Source: Acidobacteriota bacterium (GTDB lineage Bacteria; Acidobacteriota; Terriglobia; Terriglobales; Acidobacteriaceae). Taken from it: a stretch of 15,270 nucleotides of DNA. The DNA is taken from contig JAKCDN010000020.1 of assembly GCA_021841795.1 (NCBI GenBank), forward strand, positions 1 through 15,270, given 5' to 3'. Below the pieces are notes generated by a model. It made no database searches, was not told the DNA's origin, and saw only the letters and a list, made by a program, of their open reading frames with translations. Below, piece after piece: positions 1-6,504 of the stretch. A program made the position numbers and the translations under genes. Numbering within the stretch: the first letter of the stretch is position 1; each line of letters opens with the position of its first letter.

Positions 1-118
1 GGGCGAAGCGCGATCGGAAGCGATAAAAGACGTCCGCGAATTCGATGCCGCGCAAGAGCTGCGGCTGCCAGTCATTGCCAATGCGCAGGGAAGCAGCGCC
101 GAGATAGGCGTTGACGCC
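1..118 (-). pseudogene. TIR-domain-like remnant, partial at the left edge
   Basis: Read leftward on the minus strand, this stretch encodes a peptide containing ASLRIGNDWQPQLL, then GIEFADVFYRF. Bacterial TIR domains have a matching core: a 'D..SLR.G..W...L' segment followed by 'I..aDvF.lFwS'. Third codon positions are mostly G or C, which supports past or present coding on this strand. No ATG or GTG start lies between the in-frame TAG at 173-175 and this stretch (only one TTG), and the first strand and helix expected of a TIR domain are not recognisable. Several residues differ from the expected TIR core by what would be single base changes (for example RFRS where LFWS is usual). I infer a 5'-truncated, decaying gene that continues past the window. 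It could instead be the middle of a divergent functional gene with an unseen start. The TIR call is by motif recognition only. Confidence 0.4.
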
Positions 119-172
119 GACCGCTGTCCTGTTCCGGCCCTGGCTCAACTTCGAGCGCGCCGGAACGCATGC

Positions 173-874
173 CTAGTTCGCTGTGTCCACTTCTACGATG
201 TTGCAGTTCACTTTCGATACGCCCTGCGCCTCGGCGCCAATCTGGAAGGAGGGGAAACTGATGGTTTGCCCTGGTCCCGCCGGACCATTCAGGGTGGTCT
301 GATTCTGTGTCAGGGACTGGCCTGAAGCCGAGATCTGCGCGCACTGCAGTTTAGCCGACTGCAGTGCAACATTTGATCCATTCCGCCAGATTCCCTGCGA
401 GATCTGGATATATCCGTTCACTGAGTCGTAGTTGCCGGTGAACTGCTGCGCCTGCAGAATGGCCTGATCCTGTCCGCTCTGCTGTTTTGGATCGGGCCCG
501 GTCTGCGTCTGCCGATTCTGGTTGTGGGAGCCGATGTAGTAAAGCCCATACAGAACTGCGCAGACAACCGCTACCCACAGCAGCGTGTTCCTGCTTTTCT
601 GCGGCGCCATCTGCGGGCCGGCCATGACGATGGGAATCTGCCCCGGTGGCAGTGGATACTGCGGCAGCCCCGGAATCGGCGGAATCGCATGCTGAGGAAC
701 CGCCGTTGGAGCGGCCGCCTGAAAAGGAGCCGCCTGAGGTGCAGCTCCCGCAGGAGGAGCCGCTGCCGGCGCTGCGGGCGCTCCCGCTGCCTTTGCCATC
801 TGGTTCGCTCCGCATTGGACACAAAAACGCGCTCCGCTCTCCAACTGAGCGCCACAATTGCTGCAGAATGCCAT
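173..874 (-). CDS. zinc-ribbon membrane protein with one transmembrane segment
   Basis: A 233-residue protein. An N-terminal zinc ribbon has C4/C7 and C18/C21. A Pro/Ala-rich, probably disordered linker spans about residues 28-93. One hydrophobic segment (about 98-115) follows, then a Gln/Ser/Gly-rich tail of about 115 residues with two cysteines (C178, C224) that could form a disulfide if exported. The zinc ribbon would be cytoplasmic and the tail extracytoplasmic. The ATG at 874 is preceded by an AGGAGA-type ribosome site (886-890 on the minus strand). It lies 53 bp downstream of the PrsW-like gene on the same strand, and both proteins share the zinc ribbon plus Pro-rich linker plus membrane layout, so co-transcription is likely. 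The molecular function is unknown. A role as partner or substrate of the neighbouring protease is only inference. Confidence 0.85.
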   Translation of the reverse strand: MAFCSNCGAQLESGARFCVQCGANQMAKAAGAPAAPAAAPPAGAAPQAAPFQAAAPTAVPQHAIPPIPGLPQYPLPPGQIPIVMAGPQMAPQKSRNTLLWVAVVCAVLYGLYYIGSHNQNRQTQTGPDPKQQSGQDQAILQAQQFTGNYDSVNGYIQISQGIWRNGSNVALQSAKLQCAQISASGQSLTQNQTTLNGPAGPGQTISFPSFQIGAEAQGVSKVNCNIVEVDTAN

Positions 875-927
875 ACCCTTCCTATCTCCTTAAGCCAGAA
901 TTGTCTCAGCTATCGCTGGCTTGCCGG

Positions 928-2400
928 TCAAACGCCGGCCGTGCCCTGCGGTTGCAGGGCTGAATTTCTCACTCCCAGGCCCAGCGTTGCCTCTACATGA
1001 GCCAGAGTACTTTGCAGCTGCGATTTCTGTTCGTCGCGCACCTGGTGAAGGCCTTGCTGCACCAGGCCGAACAGGACGTACCACGAGGTTAACCCTGTTC
1101 CGATCCATAGGCAAGCGCTCACCGGAGTGCTGATCGTGGGCACCAGGATCGACAGATCCCAGAGCGTATGCATGGCGACCGGGATGATGAATGCCTTGAC
1201 AAAGCGCGAGTCCATCAGCATGGACATGCTGGTGGGCCGAGATCCTTTCACGCGCCAGAATGCGCCGGCCGCAATCGCCGTCCACACAACGTGTCCGAAC
1301 GGAGCCATGATGCCGCGAATGATCAGGTTATCCACCATCGCCTGCATCGCGGTGTCAATGGCTGCTCCCGTTTGCATATGCGCCAGGCTGTGAATCAGTG
1401 TGGGCAGAAAGGAGTCGATCAGGCCGTAAAACGTGGTTTCGAAGGCGGCAAATCCCGCTCCTACCGCGGCTCCGAACAGGATGCCATTCAGCTCATATTT
1501 GTACCGCTGGCTGCGTATCACCAGCAAAACCATGGCGAACTTGGCTGTTTCCTCTACCACGCCCGGCATTTTACCGGCAATGTCGGTCATGTACTCGAAT
1601 GAGACCGCGCAAAGCGCTGCCAGGCCCCCCATGACAAAAAGCTTGCCGACTACGAATACCGATACGTTGCGCGGCGTATTCATCTCGAAGATCAGTACCA
1701 GCGTCGCCAGTGGCACCCCGAAGGCGCCCATAATCAGAACCGCCGGCACCATGGGCGTGTTGCCGGTGAACTTCCACACGCCAAAGAGCGCCGCGGTTGA
1801 AACCACAAAGAGGGTGAGCAGGCGGAAGAACATCCATGGCTTGGGCCAGCCGGTCTCCACCATTTCGAGGGGCGGCGTGGTTCGCGAAGCACCCACCATC
1901 ATGTACTCTTCCGTCTCTTCCGGAGTGTGTTTGGAGAATGCCTGGCTGAAGGTCTGCTTCAGGCTGAAGCCTTCCAGTTTGTCAGTCGAAGCCAACTCGC
2001 GAATCTTCGCGCGGACGCCGTCGAGAATTCCGCCGTTGCTCTGCACGTGAGCGCTGTGGGCGGGAACATAATACATCTGCGGCGGACCGCCAGGATAAGC
2101 CTGGTAGACAACAGCCACCATGCCGGGAGGTGCTGCCGGATAAGCTGCTGTCGGCGTGCCGGGATGCATGCCGGGATATGCCGCTTGATATGCGCCCGGC
2201 GGAGGGGGCTGATACGCGTCCGATTGTGCTGCCGGATACGCAGCCGGCACTGTGGGCTGTGACGCCGCGGTCTGGGAACTCGCTGGGGCAGCGGATGCTT
2301 GAGATGCTGGTGCACTGCTCGCGGCGCCGATCGGAGCTCCGCAATTCTTGCAAAATTTGTTTTCCGGCTGGCATGCCGTTCCACATTGCGGGCAGAACAT
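928..2400 (-). CDS. zinc-ribbon PrsW-family intramembrane protease
   Basis: A 490-residue membrane protein. The N-terminus carries a zinc ribbon (C3, C6, C17, C20). Residues 30-115 form a low-complexity Ala/Pro/Tyr region with repeated YPAA and YPG-like units. From about 190 onward come several hydrophobic helices. The three PrsW (peptidase M82) motifs are present in order: EExxK at 283-287 (EETAK), the FxxxE-type motif around 317-321 (FAAFE), and HxxxD at 411-415 (HTLWD). H370 is a further candidate active-site residue. PrsW enzymes are multi-pass proteases; the Bacillus member cleaves anti-sigma factor RsiW within the membrane envelope. The substrate here is unknown and no anti-sigma factor is adjacent. 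An AGGAGAGG ribosome site lies just upstream of the ATG at 2400. Family assignment is secure; activity is inferred from the retained motifs. Confidence 0.9.
   Translation of the reverse strand: MFCPQCGTACQPENKFCKNCGAPIGAASSAPASQASAAPASSQTAASQPTVPAAYPAAQSDAYQPPPPGAYQAAYPGMHPGTPTAAYPAAPPGMVAVVYQAYPGGPPQMYYVPAHSAHVQSNGGILDGVRAKIRELASTDKLEGFSLKQTFSQAFSKHTPEETEEYMMVGASRTTPPLEMVETGWPKPWMFFRLLTLFVVSTAALFGVWKFTGNTPMVPAVLIMGAFGVPLATLVLIFEMNTPRNVSVFVVGKLFVMGGLAALCAVSFEYMTDIAGKMPGVVEETAKFAMVLLVIRSQRYKYELNGILFGAAVGAGFAAFETTFYGLIDSFLPTLIHSLAHMQTGAAIDTAMQAMVDNLIIRGIMAPFGHVVWTAIAAGAFWRVKGSRPTSMSMLMDSRFVKAFIIPVAMHTLWDLSILVPTISTPVSACLWIGTGLTSWYVLFGLVQQGLHQVRDEQKSQLQSTLAHVEATLGLGVRNSALQPQGTAGV
943..960 (-). 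repeat. 7-bp perfect hairpin in the 3' end of the PrsW-like gene
   Basis: GCCCTGC (943-949) and GCAGGGC (954-960) pair perfectly around a 4-base loop. It lies inside the last ten codons of the protease gene, ahead of the zinc-ribbon gene. It has no U-tract on the minus strand. It may be incidental, or it may affect mRNA stability between the two genes. Confidence 0.3.
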
Positions 2401-2424
2401 AGACCTCTCCTGGACTGATCAGCC

Positions 2425-2453
2425 GGGGGATGCTATGGAAAGTAGCATCCCCC
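2425..2453. promoter_or_regulatory. perfect 11-bp inverted repeat in the leader of the PrsW-like gene
   Basis: GGGGGATGCTA (2425-2435) is mirrored exactly by TAGCATCCCCC (2443-2453) around a 7-base spacer. It ends 25 bp before the protease start codon and just upstream of its AGGAGAGG ribosome site. No T-run follows on either strand, so it is not a standard intrinsic terminator. It could be an mRNA hairpin in the leader or an operator for a dimeric regulator of the PrsW/zinc-ribbon operon. Confidence 0.5.
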
Positions 2454-2511
2454 ACCCGCAAAGTAAAGATTTCTTTGAGGAAAATTCATTGAAGATGTTT
2501 CGCTTCTCCCC

Positions 2512-2609
2512 GGTTCCCAGCCCGGGGCAGGAACCTTGCACAGAGCCATCGTAACCGCCTTCATGGCAGGTTCTAATGAAAGGTGGGCGCGTCCGTTCGC
2601 TAGGCGGTT
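2512..2609. repeat. cluster of inverted repeats between divergent genes
   Basis: GGTTCC (2512-2517) pairs with GGAACC (2530-2535), enclosing a GCCCGGGGC palindrome. AACCGCCT (2553-2560) pairs with AGGCGGTT (2602-2609) across 41 bases. This gap, between the minus-strand PrsW operon and the plus-strand exported protein, should contain the promoters of both. I could not identify a convincing -35/-10 pair. Confidence 0.3.
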
Positions 2610-2695
2610 GCCATCGGTCTGCAGCGGGCCAGGAAAACGATGACGCAACCCTTCGGTCCGCTCGGTGTCTAATTCGATTAAGGAGTGTTTTTCCG

Positions 2696-3538
2696 GTGAC
2701 TTGCTCAAGTTCTACTCGAGTTGCAGGATGTCTTGCTTTCATTTGCATGGCCTTGCCGGCAGTCGCGCTCGGTCAGGGCGTCACGGTTATGAATAGAACT
2801 GTCTTTGCCGTGCCCCCATCGGCTGTGGCCGGCAGCGGCGTGGTGCAGTCCGTGCCCGAGACCGCCAGCTTTGAGATTGCGCAGCATGGCCACACCGTGG
2901 GTACAGCCAGCTATCAGTTCGCGCCGACACCCTCGGGTTACAATTCGACCGCGCTGGTGAAGATCGCCATGCAGGGCCTGGACTATGCGCTCTCGAAGAC
3001 AGAGCAGCTCTCCATGGCCAACGAGCTTGAACACGTGCAGGTGAGCGCCGCGGTGAACGGAGAAGCGGTGAGCGCGGTGGCGTCGCCCGATTCCGCGCAG
3101 TTCCTGCTGAACATCTCCGCGAACGGAAAGAGCACCACCACGCGCTTGACGAAGCACTCGGCCACGGTCTTTCTGGCAGATTTCGACCCCGGCGCGCTGG
3201 AGACGCTGCTGAACCTCGCTGCAAACCATAACAACCGCGGCCTCTGGGTGATTCTGCCTCTCAAAACGGGATCGATCGAGCCCGTGCAACTGGCGACCTA
3301 CGCCGATCAGCAGGGAACTCTCGATAGCCACCCGATCCTGGTGCACCACATGGTGGCGACCATTGCTGGCGGCAGCACTGACCTGTTTTCCGGGCCCGAG
3401 AATCAGCTTTTGCAGGCGGAGCTGCCGCAGGAAGGTTTTGCCCTGATCCGTAAAGGGTTTGTTCTTACGCCGCCTGCCCGGCCCATTGTTCCCCCGAACG
3501 GGCAGGGGCAGGGAACGCCGCCGCCCTCCGGTCACTGA
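2696..3538 (+). CDS. exported protein of unknown function
   Basis: I do not recognise the family. I chose the GTG at 2696 over an in-frame ATG at 2576. An AGGAG ribosome site (2681-2685) sits 10 bases before the GTG, and the protein then begins with a clean signal peptide: short polar N-region, hydrophobic core at about residues 9-24, and predicted cleavage near ALG-QG around residue 26. The forty codons further upstream look non-coding. The mature part of about 250 residues is soluble. It begins with a segment rich in beta-strand residues (ETASFEIAQHG, then repeated polar/hydrophobic alternation), resembling secreted beta-sheet lipid-handling or DUF6134/DUF3108-type proteins, but I cannot assign it. 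The C-terminus is a Pro/Gly/Gln-rich tail. No lipobox is seen. The periplasm or outer surface is the likely location. Confidence 0.8.
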   Translation: MTCSSSTRVAGCLAFICMALPAVALGQGVTVMNRTVFAVPPSAVAGSGVVQSVPETASFEIAQHGHTVGTASYQFAPTPSGYNSTALVKIAMQGLDYALSKTEQLSMANELEHVQVSAAVNGEAVSAVASPDSAQFLLNISANGKSTTTRLTKHSATVFLADFDPGALETLLNLAANHNNRGLWVILPLKTGSIEPVQLATYADQQGTLDSHPILVHHMVATIAGGSTDLFSGPENQLLQAELPQEGFALIRKGFVLTPPARPIVPPNGQGQGTPPPSGH

Positions 3539-3615
3539 AGTTACCGCGGATGGCCGAAGCAGGATTGTGCCAAAGATGTTGCAGAGAACGTCTCATTATC
3601 GGACGAGTCCGCACC

Positions 3616-3633
3616 TGCCAAGTCACTTTGGCA
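3616..3633. repeat. 6-bp inverted repeat ahead of the DUF5715-like gene
   Basis: TGCCAA (3616-3621) and TTGGCA (3628-3633) form a perfect 6-bp inverted repeat with a 6-base spacer, followed on the plus strand by a run of A. It lies in the 131-bp gap between two exported-protein genes. The A-run is on the wrong side for a plus-strand terminator. It may be an operator or chance. Confidence 0.2.
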
Positions 3634-3669
3634 AAAAAACGGATCGACGTACACTGGAGAAGCTCTCGA

Positions 3670-5022
3670 TTGTCCGCACTCTCCCTCATGTGCCGGATGG
3701 TAATCCTCTTCGTTGCGCTTGCGGTTTTGGCCGCAGGCGGCGCCGGTTCCGCGCAGGGTTCCGCTTCGGCGAAGCTGCATCGCAAAACCGCCGCGGCTGC
3801 CGCGCATAGCAGCCGTCAGGCGGTGTCTGCACGCAACAGCCGCCCCGCGGCGGCACGCAGGCAAGTCCGCTCCCACCGTGGAGCGAAACGTGCGTCGAAT
3901 CAATCCGGGCGATCTGCCGCGTTGTCTACCCAGCACCAGGCGCAGGAAAACCACCCTGGGCGTCGTTCGGTTGCGCTCCGCCGCAGGCAGGCCAGGGCAT
4001 CTGCGCGCGCTCACCTGCGTGTTCGCAAAAAAGAAATCCCGAGCGCGCGGGCGATAGATGTCGCCCTTACATCCTCTGCATACCCTCTGCGGCGCAGAGC
4101 GGCGGATGCTGCCGCGTGGCCGTTGGCTCCTGAACCGCTGCCGCAGCAAATGGGACAATCCTCTGCCGCCGCAGCTCGGAATGACAGCACCGCGCAGAAC
4201 GCCTTCATGACCAACGAAGAATTGGATGGGGTCGAGGGCGACGCCCTGCCGGGAAGCGCACCACCCGCGGCGGAAGCCGTGCCGACGAGCAGTGCAGATA
4301 GCCTCGCGGAAGGTCGCAGCGCGATGCAGGATCCCGATGCGACTGCGGCAAGTGCAGGATCTGAAGTGGCCTCGTTGCGCCTGCCGCTGGGCGCCATGCC
4401 GGCGCCGCTGGTTGGATCCCACGAATCGCTGGAGCGGCAGAACACGCGGCTCGACGCCGAGGGCCTTGAGCGCATCGAGGACGAAGGTGACCTTGTGGAT
4501 CGCATCGAGCACAAATTGCTCGTGCCGATCCCGGTTTCGAGCGCGCTGGCGGTGAACGCGCAACTGCCTCTGACGCATCGTTACTGCCGGCCATGGACTG
4601 CGCGCTTCCTTGCCGATCTGGCGCATGCGCACGATGCCTTGTTCCACCGGCCTCTCGAGGTGAGCTCGGCGGTGCGTACGGTTGCCTATCAGAAACGGCT
4701 GATGCGGACCAACGGCAACGCGGCTCCGGCGGAAGGCGACATTGTGAGCCCTCACCTGACTGGCGCAACCATCGACATTACCAAAGACGGGTTGAGCCGC
4801 GACGAGATCGCCTGGATGCGTCATCGCCTGCTGACGCTTGAGGATGCGGGCAAGATCGATGTCGAAGAAGAGTTTCGGCAGGCGTGCTTCCACATCACGG
4901 TCTACAAGAGCTATGCACCGCGTCTGTCGCGGCCGGCGGAACGGGTGCGCGGCGGAGACCCGGCCCAACACCTGAAAGTTCCCGACGCCGGCGCTGAAAG
5001 TGACGCGCAGGGGCTCTCATAG
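3670..5022 (+). CDS. exported DUF5715 / peptidase M15-like protein
   Basis: About 450 residues from the TTG at 3670, chosen because GGAGAAG (3656-3662) lies 7 bases upstream and a signal peptide follows at once (hydrophobic core about 10-22, cleavage near GSA-QG at 28). The ATG at 3688 is the alternative. Residues about 30-125 are a very basic Ala/Arg/Ser-rich low-complexity region, and 140-270 is an acidic, Ala/Ser-rich linker. The conserved domain is C-terminal (about 300-415). SPHLTGATIDI gives H362 and D369 in an HxxGxxxD arrangement, and a later CFHITV gives C406 and H408. This H/D/H pattern is that of LAS-type (M15/VanY) zinc peptidases that cut peptidoglycan peptides, so a cell-wall role in the periplasm is plausible. 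The catalytic Glu is not certain. The arginine-rich linker is the unusual part. Confidence 0.8.
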   Translation: MSALSLMCRMVILFVALAVLAAGGAGSAQGSASAKLHRKTAAAAAHSSRQAVSARNSRPAAARRQVRSHRGAKRASNQSGRSAALSTQHQAQENHPGRRSVALRRRQARASARAHLRVRKKEIPSARAIDVALTSSAYPLRRRAADAAAWPLAPEPLPQQMGQSSAAAARNDSTAQNAFMTNEELDGVEGDALPGSAPPAAEAVPTSSADSLAEGRSAMQDPDATAASAGSEVASLRLPLGAMPAPLVGSHESLERQNTRLDAEGLERIEDEGDLVDRIEHKLLVPIPVSSALAVNAQLPLTHRYCRPWTARFLADLAHAHDALFHRPLEVSSAVRTVAYQKRLMRTNGNAAPAEGDIVSPHLTGATIDITKDGLSRDEIAWMRHRLLTLEDAGKIDVEEEFRQACFHITVYKSYAPRLSRPAERVRGGDPAQHLKVPDAGAESDAQGLS

Positions 5023-5069
5023 GCCGCTGCCGATGTAGATACAGGCGCGGGAGCAGGAGTTGACAGAGG

Positions 5070-5090
5070 CGGGACGGCTTTGTCGTCCCG
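5070..5090. terminator. hairpin between convergent genes, possible shared terminator
   Basis: CGGGACG (5070-5076) and CGTCCCG (5084-5090) form a 7-bp GC-rich stem with a 7-base loop. It lies between the convergent DUF5715-like gene and the AAA+ regulator, 2 bases beyond the latter's stop codon. No strong T-run follows on either strand, so termination is inferred from position and stem. Confidence 0.5.
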
Positions 5091-5092
5091 GT

Positions 5093-6097
5093 TCAGCGCC
5101 CCAGGAAGTCCTCATTCGCCAGAATCCGATAAAGAGTCGATCGGCTGATCTGAAGCTGGCGCGCTGTGCGCAGCTTGTTGCCCCGGTTCAGATCGAGAAC
5201 GTACTGCACATGACGGCGAATGACGGCGTCGAGGGACAAGTCGGCGGCGTGCGGAATCGATTGCTGGCCGAGAGCCGCTTCGAACCCGCCTCCTGATCCC
5301 AGCGCAGAGCCTAACGTCGCATGCGCTGCGGACTGCAGGTCGAAGGTCGTCTGTGGGCTCTCCGGCAGCGCCAGGTCGTGCGGGCGAATGATGCCGTTGT
5401 CGGCCTCAAGCATCGCGTTCTCAAGAACGCTCAAAAGTTCGCGCACATTGCCCGGCCACGGATGTTGCAGCAGTCGCCCCAGCGTGCCGGAGCCCAGCAC
5501 AAACGGGCGCTGCTGGTACCGGCCGCACAGGCGATTCAGTAAAAACTGGGCCAGCGGCGCGATGTCTTCGCGCCGCTGACGCAGCGGCGGAATCGTAAAG
5601 CGGATCGCGGTCAGCCGGAAGGCGAGATCGGGAAGCAGCAACCTTTGTCCGGCCATCTGGCGCAGCGAGGTCTGCGAAGACGCAATCAAGACCGCCCGGC
5701 CCGGCGGCCGGTCCTGCAGTGTCTTCAGCACCCCCAGCAGCAGCCCCTGCCCTGGAGGCGCCAGCAGATCCACCCGATCGAGATAGGTAAAGCCCGCCAG
5801 CGTGTACGGGTCGGCGTCCGTCGCCAGCCACTCCCGCGCATCGCGCCGCTGGAAGCTGGTCGCGGCCAGCGGCGATCGGCTGAACAGATAGCGTGCAAGC
5901 GTGTGCTTGCCGCATCCATGTTCGCCTTCGATCGCCGCTACCTGCAGATGCGGCGCTGCCATCTCCGCCTGCACCAGCAACTTGCGCCAGGCCGCGCTCA
6001 CCCCCACTACATCGAGAGCAGCGGGAGACGATTCCAACTCCACCAGCGTGAGGCCGGAAATGGAAGATTGCGATTGAAACTGGACCGAGCTCTGCAT
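5093..6097 (-). CDS. NtrC-like AAA+ regulator with Fis-type HTH, lacking GAFTGA
   Basis: About 334 residues from the ATG at 6097. The start is uncertain: in-frame ATGs at 6154 and 6175 and a TTG at 6232 have no better ribosome site, and the sequence upstream of 6097 looks non-coding. No receiver domain is visible. The AAA+ core has Walker A (GEHGCGKH, 58-65), a Walker B-like segment (FTYLDRV, 103-109) with Arg where Glu is usual, a PPLRQRREDI segment (170-179) and PWPGNVREL (213-221). The C-terminal Fis helix-turn-helix (GNKLRTARQLQISRSTLYRIL region, about 306-326) is well preserved. Between Walker A and B only about 43 residues remain, and the GAFTGA loop that contacts sigma-54 is absent. 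It probably binds DNA but is unlikely to open sigma-54 promoters. It is divergent from hppA, which it could regulate; this is inference. Confidence 0.85.
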   Translation of the reverse strand: MQSSVQFQSQSSISGLTLVELESSPAALDVVGVSAAWRKLLVQAEMAAPHLQVAAIEGEHGCGKHTLARYLFSRSPLAATSFQRRDAREWLATDADPYTLAGFTYLDRVDLLAPPGQGLLLGVLKTLQDRPPGRAVLIASSQTSLRQMAGQRLLLPDLAFRLTAIRFTIPPLRQRREDIAPLAQFLLNRLCGRYQQRPFVLGSGTLGRLLQHPWPGNVRELLSVLENAMLEADNGIIRPHDLALPESPQTTFDLQSAAHATLGSALGSGGGFEAALGQQSIPHAADLSLDAVIRRHVQYVLDLNRGNKLRTARQLQISRSTLYRILANEDFLGR

Positions 6098-6371
6098 GGA
6101 TCTCAACGCGCCTCGTCGATAAAGCCGAATGTTCTGATCCGACACACGCTTCATCGGCGCTGCGGCGGAAAACATGAATGGGCAGCCGCGCCACCACCTC
6201 CTTGACCCCGCCGGTTTCCCCGCAAGTTTCAATTGCGTGAAGATCGCTCATCGGTCCAACCCATTCCCTGCCGGCGGCATTCCGCCGCAGGTTGCGGCCT
6301 CCGCGCCGCTCCTGTCACCGGCATGCGGGCAAGGCCCCTCGCTCCGCCGTCTTTGCACACCGCGGCCGTAC

Positions 6372-6382
6372 GTCACCGTGAC
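6372..6382. promoter_or_regulatory. short palindrome upstream of hppA
   Basis: GTCAC-C-GTGAC is a perfect 5-bp inverted repeat with a 1-base centre. It lies in the roughly 400-bp gap between the divergent AAA+ regulator and the pyrophosphatase gene. It could be half of an operator. I saw no clear sigma-70 promoter or other gene in this gap (6098-6504). Confidence 0.2.
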
Positions 6383-6504
6383 AGCAATCACTCGACAGTC
6401 CTGTATCCGGGTGATAGCCTTCCGGTGGCGATTTCTCGATGTACGTGCGAGGTCGATCCGGGACCGTATTCTTGCAGCTTCTAAACCTTGATGATGGAGG
6501 GTGT

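Noticed and set aside
3541..4971. 476-codon open frame on the minus strand opposite the DUF5715-like gene
   Set aside because: Its translation is Arg/His/Cys-rich without domains, while the plus strand has a signal peptide and conserved motifs. Long antisense frames are expected in GC-rich coding DNA.
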